From Nostocales cyanobacterium LEGE 11386 (GTDB lineage Bacteria; Cyanobacteriota; Cyanobacteriia; Cyanobacteriales; Nostocaceae), in the NCBI GenBank assembly GCA_015207155.1, contig JADEXK010000002.1:124001-188000 (forward strand): a stretch of DNA of 64,000 nucleotides, written 5' to 3'. Made by a program: the position numbers and the translations under genes. The notes beneath the pieces are model-generated. The model worked only from the letters and a program-made list of their open reading frames with translations. It had not been told where the DNA came from and ran no database searches. Positions 28,676 through 37,744 of this stretch are shown here, one piece after another; position 1 is the stretch's first letter, and each line of letters begins with the position of its first letter.

Positions 28676-30211
28676 TTAAACTAATTTTTGGCGGTGAATT
28701 TTATCAGTTACAGTCCGTGGTAATTTTTCTACAAATTTGACAACTTTTGGCACTTGAAAATGTGGTAATTTCTGGGTTGCAAATTTACGAATGCTATTCT
28801 CTAGTTGAGATGAAGGTACTTGTCCTGGCTGAAGACTGACATAAGCAATTATTTGAGTTAATTGCTCACCCTGATTCGACTCTGGAACGACTGCCACTTC
28901 TAAAATTTGGGAATGCTGATGTAAGATATCCTCTATTTCTAGAGGTGATATCCATTGACCATTAACTTTGAATAGCTCATCTTTACGACCCATGAACCGG
29001 AAATAGCCATCGGGATCACACACATATTTATCACCTGTTCGCATAGTGTACCCATCAATAGCTTCTCGCGTTTTTTGGAGTCTATTCCAGTAACCCAACA
29101 TCAGACTGTCGCCTTTAACTCGGAGGTCACCAATCTCGCCAGGAGGACAAGGAAAGCCTTTTTCGTCAATAATCTGAACATCATAACCAGGAACAGGACG
29201 ACCAGAAGTACCAGGTTTACAATCTCCGATGCGGTTAGAAAGGAAAATATGTAAAAATTCAGTTGTACCAATTCCTTCGCAAATTTCTTGATTATGAGTT
29301 ACCAACCAATTGTGCCAAATACTTTTAGGTAACTGTTCAGCAGCAGATACACATAAACGTAAGGAGGATACTTCCAAAGGAGAGATATCTTGTATTGCTA
29401 GAAGGTTTGCATAAACGCTAGGTATGCCAAAAAAAACCGTTGGGTGGTAGCGATGGATATCATTGATAATGTCAAAAGCGTTGCTAGCATCAGAGAGAAC
29501 AGTAGCTGCACCCACTGCTAAAGGCATATATAAGGTATTCCCCAAACCATAGGCGAAAGGGATTTTCGCCACCGAATAGGTAATGTCGTCTTTGCATAAG
29601 TTTAAGGTGGCTTTAGCATATTGCTCTGCACAAACCACCATACTTTGATGTACGTGAACGACGCCTTTAGGTAATCCTGTACTACCAGACGTATATAGCC
29701 AAAAAGCTGCTTCGTCACGAGAGGTAGCAGCAGCACTAGGTAAAGGTTTATCAGTTTGTTGATTTAACAGGGATGCAAAAGCGTTTTCACCATCTGTAAG
29801 TAGAACATGACGCAAAAAACAAGACTGGAAAAGAGTTAGTTTGTCTTCCCACTCTTGATTAGTTAGCAAAACCTTAGCTCGTGAATCTTGGAGGATGTAG
29901 TCAATTTCATTCTGAGAACAAGCAGAATTAATTGGAACTGGTACATATCCCATCCAGATAGCACCCCAAAAAGCAAATACAAACTCTGGTGAATCTGGCA
30001 AAAGAATAGCTATACGATTTTCTCTATCTAGGCCTAAATCAGATAAGAATCTAGCAGTGCGTCGAATAAAGCTGCTGGCTTGAGCATAAGTATATGTCTC
30101 ATCTTGATGGTAAAAAGCTACTGCTTCCTGACGTTCTTGCACCAAATTACTTTCCCAGAAGTACTTTGCAACATTAAAAATCTCAGGTAGCTGTTCCGAA
30201 ATACTTGTCAT
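28676..30211 (-). CDS. Aryl-acid:carrier ligase (benzoate-CoA ligase-like AMP-forming enzyme)
   Basis: This 511-residue ANL-superfamily enzyme has A3 core LYTSGSTGLPKGVVHVH near 177, EGIGTTEFLHIFLSNR (the benzoate-CoA-ligase style A5), YTMRTGDKY (A7) and FMGRKDELFKVNGQWISP (A8). The catalytic lysine region is near the C-terminus (RTVTDKIHR). It most resembles benzoate/4-hydroxybenzoate-CoA ligases rather than the EntE family. In context it should activate salicylate, or a halogenated derivative, and load the ArCP. It overlaps the upstream PPTase gene by 29 bp, which suggests translational coupling. Free CoA as acceptor is an alternative. Confidence 0.87.
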   Translation of the reverse strand: MTSISEQLPEIFNVAKYFWESNLVQERQEAVAFYHQDETYTYAQASSFIRRTARFLSDLGLDRENRIAILLPDSPEFVFAFWGAIWMGYVPVPINSACSQNEIDYILQDSRAKVLLTNQEWEDKLTLFQSCFLRHVLLTDGENAFASLLNQQTDKPLPSAAATSRDEAAFWLYTSGSTGLPKGVVHVHQSMVVCAEQYAKATLNLCKDDITYSVAKIPFAYGLGNTLYMPLAVGAATVLSDASNAFDIINDIHRYHPTVFFGIPSVYANLLAIQDISPLEVSSLRLCVSAAEQLPKSIWHNWLVTHNQEICEGIGTTEFLHIFLSNRIGDCKPGTSGRPVPGYDVQIIDEKGFPCPPGEIGDLRVKGDSLMLGYWNRLQKTREAIDGYTMRTGDKYVCDPDGYFRFMGRKDELFKVNGQWISPLEIEDILHQHSQILEVAVVPESNQGEQLTQIIAYVSLQPGQVPSSQLENSIRKFATQKLPHFQVPKVVKFVEKLPRTVTDKIHRQKLV

Positions 30212-30629
30212 CGAATTCTCCCTTGTATCTGGTAATTGACACAGCCAATACGTGAACCAGTACGTGTTGATCCCAAGCAGACCAAGTAGCTAACCAATTT
30301 TTTATCCCCAGTTTTTTTGCTTGGATACTGGCTTTTCCGGATAAACGAACGAGCAACTTCTCATGAGTGATATTTGCTTCAATCTCATTCCAGTCAATCC
30401 CAACTAATCCGATACCTAAAGCCTTTCCCACAGCTTCTTTAGTCGCAAAACAAATGGCGTAAGATTGGTCAGGGTTTTTAGATAATTGACAAAAATCTAT
30501 TTCGCTAGGAGTAAACAGAAAGTTTAATGTTTGGCGATCGCTGCGCTCAATTAATCTGGTAATTCTATTGACGGGTATGATATCTATACCTATTCCCTGA
30601 ATTCTGAGAGCTTCTCTTGCTTTAAGGGA
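30183..30629 (-). CDS. Holo-ACP synthase (AcpS-type 4'-phosphopantetheinyl transferase)
   Basis: This protein of about 148 residues transfers phosphopantetheine from CoA to carrier domains. It keeps the two AcpS signatures: GIGIDIIPVNRI near the N-terminus (metal-binding Asp) and ICFATKEAVGKALGIG near 63 (metal-binding Glu). The frame opens at a TTG at 30662, but a GTG at 30629 puts the start just inside the ArCP stop (8 bp overlap) and gives a normal short N-terminus, so it is preferred. Placed directly after the ArCP, it probably activates that carrier. Stand-alone AcpS enzymes inside NRPS clusters are less common than Sfp types. Confidence 0.8.
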   Translation of the reverse strand, partial: SLKAREALRIQGIGIDIIPVNRITRLIERSDRQTLNFLFTPSEIDFCQLSKNPDQSYAICFATKEAVGKALGIGLVGIDWNEIEANITHEKLLVRLSGKASIQAKKLGIKNWLATWSAWDQHVLVHVLAVSITRYKGEFDDKYFGTAT

Positions 30630-30879
30630 CACCTGGAGAATTTGCAGACATAGCAGCTTCAATCATCTGGCAGACTTCGATTAGTGTCTTATCTGTACGA
30701 GTTTCGAGTTTCATGTTAATCCCCAGTTTTCGTTTTAATGCTAATGAAATTTCCACTGTCTCGGTAGAATCAATCTGTAAATCTTTGTGCAGTAAAGAGC
30801 TTGGATGAAGTAAATCTTCTGGAATACCTAAATCATTAAGTATCGCTTTGAGAGTATTCATTGTCTCATCGGTATCCAT
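30622..30879 (-). CDS. Free-standing acyl/aryl carrier protein
   Basis: This 85-residue carrier has the phosphopantetheine serine in KDLQIDSTETVEISLALK. The Met at 30879 is chosen because GGAGGT lies 9 nt upstream; an in-frame Met 12 codons earlier lacks this. It is the first gene of the block that contains the PPTase, aryl ligase and salicylate synthase, with overlaps between the first three, so it is most likely the aryl carrier protein that receives salicylate. Substrate is inferred from neighbours. Confidence 0.85.
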   Translation of the reverse strand: MDTDETMNTLKAILNDLGIPEDLLHPSSLLHKDLQIDSTETVEISLALKRKLGINMKLETRTDKTLIEVCQMIEAAMSANSPGVP

Positions 30880-31569
30880 GAAGCAAGTACCTCCAGAGGT
30901 GCTCTTTGAGCGCACAACAACTAGTCAACAGACTTTGTTGCTTATACATTTGTTCAAATCAAATAAGTTTGGGAGGTGTGGTGTCCGGTGTGAGGTGGTT
31001 AAACAAGAACCTTCACCACAAAATATTGCCCTACTTAATGAAATTTATTTTTAATAACTTTGTCAGTTTAATACAATTTAGTTCACCTGACAATCCCCAA
31101 AATATTGAAAATGATTATTATTCTTACAAATAATTATTAAGTTTCAATCTCATTATTTTTTATGTCTTTAGATAGATGTGTACTTTTTTTCAAGAATATA
31201 TTTTACTTTGAATTTCAGTATGTCAAATTATACATTGAATACATGAAATGCTTGTGATAGGATTCAAAATCCTTATTTTGAGAGGTTTTTTACAGAAATA
31301 GTGTACTGTATCTAGTTAACCTTCCAAGAAAATTAGCTGGTTAACATTGTTTTTTAAATTACTTGCCACAACCCAAGTTAATATGATAGATATTTTCATT
31401 AGCTTCAATTATTTTATGAACTTGAGCATGGATTTAGGTGACCAGTCAAATATTGTAAGGTAATAAAATTAATGAAAATTATTTTTAATTAAATTTGCCA
31501 GTTGCATCTAAAATACGAGAGCGATTTTTTTCGGGGAGATGGGCAAGAATGAGCCAAGGGGTTTAAACA
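30880..31569. other. AT-rich intergenic region upstream of the starter-unit genes
   Basis: About 690 bp with no credible gene on either strand. It is very AT-rich beyond about 31020 and should carry the promoter of the minus-strand operon that begins with the ArCP. I see no clear palindromic operator and no Fur-box-like 19-mer that I would defend. Confidence 0.5.
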
Positions 31570-31975
31570 TTAATCATCCCAAAGAAAGTGAAATTTGGTA
31601 GATGCAAGTTCGGTGTAACAAACAGTATGCTGAATATTTTTATGCCCCAAATAACTCTGAATTGTTCGGGTATCAATGCCTCGACTCGCCAGATAATAAC
31701 CTGTTCCATGCCGCAGCATATGAGCATGAACTCTGAAAGGTAAACCAGCTAATTCACCAGCCCGTTCAACAATGCCAGCGATCGTATCATGTGCCAACGG
31801 GCCATGTCGAGAAGACTGGAAAATATAGAGACTAACAGGATAATCTCGTTGCAGCTGACGGAGAGAACGAATCTCCAGACCGGAAAGTAGTTAAACCGAG
31901 GGCGTACCTTTTTTGACTCGCCTCACGTAAATTGTACCACCATTCCAATCTATTTGCTCCCACCGCAGAGATGCC
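31570..31975 (-). pseudogene. Tyrosine recombinase/integrase relic (C-terminal half)
   Basis: The last 75 codons read as a tyrosine recombinase C-terminus: HAHMLRHGTGYYLASRGID, YLGHKNIQHTVCYTE, with the R-H-R..H-x-x-R/H and Tyr arrangement. The frame continues upstream (SLRQLQRDYPVSLYIFQSSR) but is broken by TAA after KKGTPSV, and the N-terminus is missing. Upstream residues ASLRWEQIDWNGGTIYVRRV also fit the family. It has no intact copy nearby and separates the TEII/VOC genes from the rest of the cluster. Confidence 0.75.
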
Positions 31976-31979
31976 ACGT

Positions 31980-32238
31980 TACCTTTGGAGCGCGATTTTA
32001 AATCGTAGGAACGAACATATCCACCATCCATTCCCAGTACCAAAGGTAAATCAGGTCGGGGCAATTCCTCCCAATCTCTGGGACAGCCTTCAATGTATCC
32101 TCATATTTTTTGATATTCATGAACAAATCTAGGTAAATAACTGCGGGCTAGAGCATATCGATAAGGAAAATATTTTTGTTGTTTTTGAAAGCCCTTAAGA
32201 GTTTCAGAATCTATTCCCAGTAAAGAATAAGCATCCAT
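31980..32238 (-). pseudogene. Probable ISKra4-type transposase fragment
   Basis: The reading frame from an ATG at 32238 contains RDWEELPRPDLPLVLGMDGG and then YVRS, resembling the DDE-strand region of ISKra4-family transposases. It is interrupted by TGA after HEYQKI. It then runs into the integrase relic with no clean boundary, so two mobile-element fragments have been fused by deletion. The first 45 residues (MDAYSLLGIDSETLKGFQKQ...) are not recognised. Confidence 0.4.
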
Positions 32239-32386
32239 ATTTACCCTAATTTGACAAAATTATTACACTAAAAAATATCTGACATGTATAACTATTAAGC
32301 AAAAAATCTTGCTAGTTTTATTTTCTCAATATATTTTTAATCAACCACAAGTTGGCTAATACAATTAACAAAAGTCAAATATAAAT

Positions 32387-33166
32387 TTAATACAAATGTT
32401 TGAGTTTATTGGTAACTTGTTGCAGTTCTCGAGAAAGAGACTGTAACAGAAGTGATTGATCTGAGTGTAAAAAGAAATGATCGCCCCTGAACATCTGGAG
32501 TGAAAATGTAGAATTTGTTTGCTCCTGCCATGCTTGAAGTTCATCACAATTAACCTCTTGATCTTGTAAACCACCAAAGGCCGTGATGGGGCAATTAAGT
32601 GCTAGTTCAGCAGTATAGATATAAGTTTCTAAAACCGTAAAATCTGCTCGGAGAATGGGGATGAGAAATTGCATCAGTTCAGCGTTTTCTAGTACCGCCT
32701 CAGGAGTACCATTAAGACGGCGTAATTCTTCTTTGAAAGCAGGTTCGTCAAGTGCATGTATGGGTGGATCTGGATGAGGAATTTGTGGAGCGCGGCGACC
32801 GGAAACAAACAAATGTACTGGTTCTACACTATAGAGTTTGCGGAGTAGACGGGCAAGTTCAAAGCTCACTAGCGCTCCCATGCTGTGACCAAAGAAGGCA
32901 AATGGTTTGTTTAAGTGTGGAAAAAGAGCAGAGGCGATTGCATTGACTAGAGGTTCTAACTGCGAAAATAAGGCTGTTCTCATTTGAGTTCCTCGTCCGG
33001 GTAGTTCGATAGGACAAACTTCGACAGTTTTCGGGAGACTGTCTGACCACGTACGGAAAATCAGAGAACTACCACCTGCGTAGGGGAAGCAGAATAAACG
33101 CACTGAAGCTTGAGGATTTGGTTGAGGACAAGTAACCAAAGATTTATAGGTTGGTATGGTTGTCAT
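32387..33166 (-). CDS. Type II thioesterase
   Basis: This 259-residue alpha/beta hydrolase of the GrsT family removes misloaded acyl groups from carrier domains. It has FCFPYAGGSS near 26, the nucleophile elbow FFGHSMGALVSFELARLL near 94, the acid region FGGLQDQEV and the catalytic His in RGDHFFL near 228. It is stand-alone, not fused to an NRPS, and lies 12 bp downstream of the VOC gene. Although debris separates it from the ArCP, it is co-directional and almost certainly belongs to the cluster. It could also release a product, but editing is the usual role. Confidence 0.88.
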   Translation of the reverse strand: MTTIPTYKSLVTCPQPNPQASVRLFCFPYAGGSSLIFRTWSDSLPKTVEVCPIELPGRGTQMRTALFSQLEPLVNAIASALFPHLNKPFAFFGHSMGALVSFELARLLRKLYSVEPVHLFVSGRRAPQIPHPDPPIHALDEPAFKEELRRLNGTPEAVLENAELMQFLIPILRADFTVLETYIYTAELALNCPITAFGGLQDQEVNCDELQAWQEQTNSTFSLQMFRGDHFFLHSDQSLLLQSLSRELQQVTNKLKHLY

Positions 33167-33178
33167 TACGACCTAATT

Positions 33179-33907
33179 TTAATATTTCAACAAAATTGGT
33201 AAAATTGGTCTGGCATCAAGATTTTTTTCTCTAATACCCTGGTCAAAAGTTAGCTCTAGTAATGGAGATTCCCCACGTTCAATAGTGACAGCATTATTTA
33301 TGCAAAGTAGAGAGATAGCATTAGTTAAATCTTTGTCGCTATTAATTGTAATTTTGACATTCGTTAGCTTTTTTATGCCTAAAGGATGAGAAATTAATTG
33401 CTGATGTGCTGTTAATGAGGGATTAAGCCAAGTTGTGAGAGCAATACAGTCAGGAATTATAAAGCAAAAAGGCTCTTCTTGATTAGCAAGATTTTCTGCG
33501 GCAAAATTAATAGACATCTGTGTTCGCATCCACTCAGCCCAGTATAAACTAGAAGGAAGTACCAAATTGCTCTGATCAGACTTCCTGCGTAGACCGATAC
33601 CAAAGGGTGATGCTCCTGTGTATTGCCCACGAATACGCGTTAGCTGATGAAGGTCTATTAGCTCAGATTGCTGTTGCTCTACTATATACTTATCTTCTAT
33701 CCAAATCAACTCAAGGTAAATATTCTCAAAAAAAAATATTTTTGAGGCTGTTCCTTGTTTGACGTGCTGCACTAGTTGATTAGAGCAGTAGAGACCAAGT
33801 TCTTGGAGAATCGAGACACTTTCAGCACCTTGTGTCGTGCAGATAAAAATGTGATCTACCTCTAGACAAAAATCATCTGCACTTATGTCGGGTGACGTTG
33901 TTTGCAT
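33179..33907 (-). CDS. VOC-superfamily (glyoxalase-like) protein
   Basis: This protein of about 242 residues begins LEVDHIFICTTQGAESVSIL, the first beta-alpha-beta unit of a vicinal-oxygen-chelate fold, followed by FFFENIYLELIWIED and ASPFGIGLRR as in glyoxalase-like domains. His in VDHIF and Glu in YLELIW could be metal ligands. A second half is weaker. The ATG at 33907 is preferred to the TTG three codons earlier. It is the first gene of the minus-strand cluster. A role in isomerisation, resistance or tailoring cannot be read from sequence. Confidence 0.65.
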   Translation of the reverse strand: MQTTSPDISADDFCLEVDHIFICTTQGAESVSILQELGLYCSNQLVQHVKQGTASKIFFFENIYLELIWIEDKYIVEQQQSELIDLHQLTRIRGQYTGASPFGIGLRRKSDQSNLVLPSSLYWAEWMRTQMSINFAAENLANQEEPFCFIIPDCIALTTWLNPSLTAHQQLISHPLGIKKLTNVKITINSDKDLTNAISLLCINNAVTIERGESPLLELTFDQGIREKNLDARPILPILLKY

Positions 33908-34564
33908 GGCAAGCAATTATCAGCTTTGGTTTTTCTTGCTGAACTCTAGACTCTAGCCAAAGAGATTTATTTCCTCAAAGTCCTCGCGTAGTGGAAACCC
34001 CTACATTTATGTATGGGGGTAAGGAGTCAAATCTGAGTCTGATTGGTAGGGCTTTCACCTACATTTGACCGAGACTTCAACCTGTTTCATCATTGGGTTG
34101 AGGTTGGATTAGTTATGTACGGACTGGGTACCGTGATTCACTAATCAACGAATCACACCATCCGTGGGGTTTCTGACTCAGTAACTTATGTATGGAAAGT
34201 GAAGGCGTAGTCTTGATTGAGCTTCTATTTACTCACACTAAAATGATTATAGTTCTCATTCCAAGGTTAATACTGTAACTGAATCTTACAGATAATCTGC
34301 TGTCAATTAAGAATTTTATGCAATTAAATCTACCCTATTTCGGGATTAAAAGCCAGCTTTTTTCTTTTTTCATCGTTGGGTTAGGATATTACTTAAGTAC
34401 AAAGATTATCATTAATTTTAGACAATATCAAGCTACTTACCTCATAATTTTTCTACGGTTGAAATCTTTTTTAGAAAAAACTTTGCTAGATGCTATTCGC
34501 AATCACCATATAATTGGATAATTGGCTATGATAAATTTTGTGTGGAAGATAGTCTAAATAGATT
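33908..34564. other. Divergent intergenic region with a hairpin
   Basis: About 650 bp between the minus-strand cluster and the plus-strand DUF3102 gene. It holds an inverted repeat at 33997-34020 (ACCCCTACAT / ATGTATGGGGGT) and a second imperfect one around 34135-34165 (GATTCAC/GAATCAC). It probably carries promoters in both directions. A 67-codon frame at 34318 looks like noise. Confidence 0.45.
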
Positions 34565-35560
34565 GTGAGCAAGTTAGAAAAACAGAGTCAAGTAGTCACT
34601 GGCTTCGACTATGAAAATTTGGATTCTGAACAACGTATTGTTGTTCAACAGCGAACTGGGGAAATTAAGGAGCGCTTACGGCGTTCAGCACAGGATATTT
34701 GGGAAATTGGTCAAAAGTTGGCTGATGTGCGTTCTCATCTCAAGCATGGACAATTCGAGACTTGGTTGAAAGTAGAGTTTGGTTGGAGCCGACGAACTGC
34801 TTACAATTTTATTAACGTTTATGAAGCATTTTCTGAACGTGCAAATCTTGCACAAATCAATATTGCCACATCTGCACTCTACCTCTTGGCAGCACCTTCA
34901 ACTCCACAAAATGTCCGTGAGGAAATTCTGCAACGTGCTCATGAAGGTAAAACCCTAACTCATAAGAGTCTTCGTCAGGTAATTGAGGAAGAAAAATCAC
35001 AGTCTACCTCTGTTGTAAGCTCCCCTGAATCGCCACAGACAATTACTTCTAACAAGCCAAAGATTGTCGCTATTATTCCGAAGGAAGAGGTTAAAGTTGA
35101 AACGCCACTATCAGAAGTTACTGTAGGCAAGACATCTCCAGATTCACCTAGGGTTGCGATTTCTCATATAGTCCAGCCAAGTTTCTTTTTACTGGAAAAA
35201 CAACATTTGCTGTTTTGTGGTGATACAGCTTCACCGCAATTTATAGAACGTATACCCTTTGCGTCCCTTGCCATTGCAATTACCTCTGATGACTGGGATC
35301 ATGATTGGTTGGTGGAACGGGCCAAGACTGTGATTATCTTTCCTGAATCAGATTTAAAGGAGAATCTGATTGAACAGCTAATCAAAATGTTTTCGGTACC
35401 TCAAGATATAGTAATTTTTCCTTGGCTACCAAGTGGCGATATAGTCAAAACTGCCCATCAGTTGAACAGGCGAGTTTTTGCGGGAGACCCTAGTATTGAA
35501 CGTTGTCGTCAGGCGATCGCTCAGTCAGGATTAAGACTTGAACCATTAGACTACGTATAG
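34565..35560 (+). CDS. DUF3102-containing protein with degenerate C-terminal methylase-like region
   Basis: This 331-residue protein starts at GTG. The N-terminal half (about 30-110) has the DUF3102 pattern WEIGQKLADVRSHLKHGQFE...WLKVEFGWSRRTAYNFINVY, which resembles a helix-turn-helix and is common on cyanobacterial plasmids and mobile regions. After a Ser/Thr/Pro linker, the C-terminal part (LLFCGDTASPQFIERIPF, ITSDDWDHDW) looks like a DNA methylase N4/N6 core that has lost the DPPY motif. A DNA-binding role is likely; catalysis is not supported. It is not obviously connected to either assembly line. Confidence 0.65.
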   Translation: MSKLEKQSQVVTGFDYENLDSEQRIVVQQRTGEIKERLRRSAQDIWEIGQKLADVRSHLKHGQFETWLKVEFGWSRRTAYNFINVYEAFSERANLAQINIATSALYLLAAPSTPQNVREEILQRAHEGKTLTHKSLRQVIEEEKSQSTSVVSSPESPQTITSNKPKIVAIIPKEEVKVETPLSEVTVGKTSPDSPRVAISHIVQPSFFLLEKQHLLFCGDTASPQFIERIPFASLAIAITSDDWDHDWLVERAKTVIIFPESDLKENLIEQLIKMFSVPQDIVIFPWLPSGDIVKTAHQLNRRVFAGDPSIERCRQAIAQSGLRLEPLDYV

Positions 35561-36316
35561 ATTACTGAATTTCTGTATACAAGTTAATTAAGTTTTATGT
35601 AGAGTAGGGTAAATGCGCAAATTTTGCACAAATCCACCATCCAATAATATCTAATATCGTGTCTGGTGAAAGACTTATGCTTATGATCGCAAGGTTGTAG
35701 AAGGAAAATAACTTGGGATTTTGGCACAGATGTGGGAACTATATTACCAATTAACCAAAACCCAGCCGCAGCAGGAATTAAAACTTCTAACATTCGACAT
35801 CTATCTAAAGTAATAGATTGTTGTGTTATATAGAATAAAACGACACATAGTTAGAATATTGATAAAGATTAGCTATTAATACAGGATTGCTAAATGCCAT
35901 AATGCCTAGTAAGGTGATTAATATCTAGTTGAAAAGAACTCTCAACACACTAAACTTGCAAAGCTAAGTTACTGATTTCACCCTAACCTATCTTATACCA
36001 ATTTAAAATTCAGAAAGTCCGATGCTATCTGGGTTTTAAGGTTTACATCTGTTGGTTAGTTTTAGAGAGTTAGTATTACCTGAACCAAAATTTAGGGCTA
36101 TTCAAGATTTCTTCCTATTAAATTATTAAATGATTCTGTAATAGCAGCAATGTGATTCATAACGAGGTATGTCTAAATTTTATCTTTGTTGTATTGAGTA
36201 AGTTTTTCAATTAGACACTCATCAAAGTTGACTCATATCCTGATTTAGTCGGGAGAGAGTATGAAAATAATTTTGCCACTATTGTTTGCCTGTATCTGAT
36301 TCACTGAGGCATCATA
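35561..36316. other. Intergenic region, no credible gene
   Basis: About 750 bp of mostly AT-rich sequence. A 69-codon minus-strand frame (35584-35793) has no recognisable motif and no ribosome-binding site I would defend. The end of this stretch is presumably the old promoter region of the decayed PKS locus that follows. Confidence 0.4.
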
Positions 36317-37724
36317 ATGACCCAAGTTCTCAATAACTTCCCAGATATTTCCCATGACTATGCAACCATAGTTGATATTCTGCGCGATCGCCTGGGTTCA
36401 GCCCAATGCTATCAAACGCTAATTGGTAACGATAAAGATTTCCTGACAACTCGTGTTTCTTATAAATTAAATCTTACCGGCCCAAGCATTACAGTCCAAA
36501 CAGCTTGCTCTACTTCATTAGTTGCAACCACACTTGCCTGCCAAAGTTTATTGAATTATCAATGCGATATGGCTTTGGCTGGTGGGGTTTCTATCCATGT
36601 ACCCCAAAAATCAGGTTATTTGTACGAACAAGGAGGAACACTTTCTCCTGATGGTCGTTGTCGTGCTTTTGATGCCAAAGCCCAAGGAACAACCATTGGT
36701 AATGGTGTGGGAGTTGTCGTCCTCAAGCGTTTAAGCGGCGCTTTAGCAGATGGTGATTGCATTCATGCTGTAATTAAAGGTGCAGCGATCAATAATGATG
36801 GTTCTGGTAAAGTAGGCTACACAGCCCCTAGCGTGAATGGTCAAGCGGAAGTTATTGCCGAAGCGATGATGCTGGCGGGAGTTGAGCCTGAGACAATCAA
36901 CTATATTCAAGCTCACGGTACTGGTACAACTTTAGGCGATCTGATTGAAATTGCCGCACTCTCTCAAGTCTTTCGTAGTACTAACCAAAAATGCTTTTGT
37001 GCTATTGGTTCCGTCAAGACAAATATTGGTCATTTGGATGCCGCCGCCGGGATTGCCGGATTAATTAAAACAGTTTTAGCCCTCAAACACAAGCAAATAC
37101 CACCCAGCTTGAATTTTGAGCAACCCAATCCTCAGAAGGGAAAAAGGCGTCTACTTAATTACTGGTGGACTAGAAGATATGGGACTGGTAATAGCCGAAT
37201 ATCTAGCTAAGACAGTCCAGGCCAAACTACTGATTTTAGAAGCAGAGGACTTTCCTCGTAATCAGGAGTGGGAACAGTGGCTGACAATAGTTATTTCGAC
37301 TGGTAATTTACAATCTAGAATTGACCAATGGATTAAGCTAGAATCTTCACAAGAGAAAAGTTTTACCCAAAAAGTTAAATTATCTTCTCGTCACTCAAGA
37401 CCGAATTTAAAAAATGCTTATATTACTCCTAGTAATGATTTAGAGCACAAGCTAGCTGATATTTTTCAAGAGTTATTAGGTATTGAGCTAATTGGTATTC
37501 ATGACAACTTCTTTGCATTAGGTGGTGACTCGCTGACAGGAACTGTACTTATTTCCCAGGTTCGCAAACATTTCCAGGTAGAACTACCTGTACGTTCTCT
37601 CTTTGAAGCACCTACTGTATCTGAGTTAGCTTTGGTAATTGAAGAAATTCTTATAGAAGAAATAGAACAATTATCTGTCAATGCGGAAACAGGTAAAACT
37701 TTTGATATGCAGTTGTCAAATTAG
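36317..37724 (+). pseudogene. Chimeric PKS remnant: FAAL-like N-terminus / KS core / KR ends / ACP
   Basis: The first ~25 residues (TQVLNNFPDISHDYATIVDI) look like the start of a fatty-acyl-AMP ligase. They jump directly to mid-KS (NDKDFLTTRVSYKLNL), losing about 140 KS residues. The KS core retains TACSTS, QAHGTGTTLGD and KTNIGHLDAAAG. After QPNPQ (about 37137) the frame changes and a KR start follows (GVYLITGGLEDMG). That jumps in turn to a KR tail (VISTGNLQSRIDQWIKL) and a complete ACP (FFALGGDSLTG). AT and most of KR are gone. At least three deletions are needed. The ACP is a close paralogue of the one in the PKS ending at 13944. The last frame (37116-37724) could still make a small ACP protein. 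Confidence 0.85.
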
Positions 37725-37744
37725 GTTAGTTCAGGATAAAAATC

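Noticed and set aside
1..34000. A thioesterase or reductase release domain for the assembly line
   Set aside because: None is present in the window. The only thioesterase (32387-33166) is a stand-alone type II enzyme.
1..34000. A confident siderophore assignment
   Set aside because: Salicylate and thiazolines suggest it, but no TonB receptor, siderophore exporter or clear Fur box is visible.
34318..34521. A small hydrophobic plus-strand gene
   Set aside because: No ribosome-binding site or family signal; it looks like AT-rich noise in a promoter region.
35584..35793. A 69-codon minus-strand gene
   Set aside because: No recognisable motif and no ribosome-binding site; nothing supports coding over chance.
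37116..37724. A functional small KR-ACP protein
   Set aside because: The KR part is only its two ends joined together. The ACP could fold, but the gene is best read as debris.
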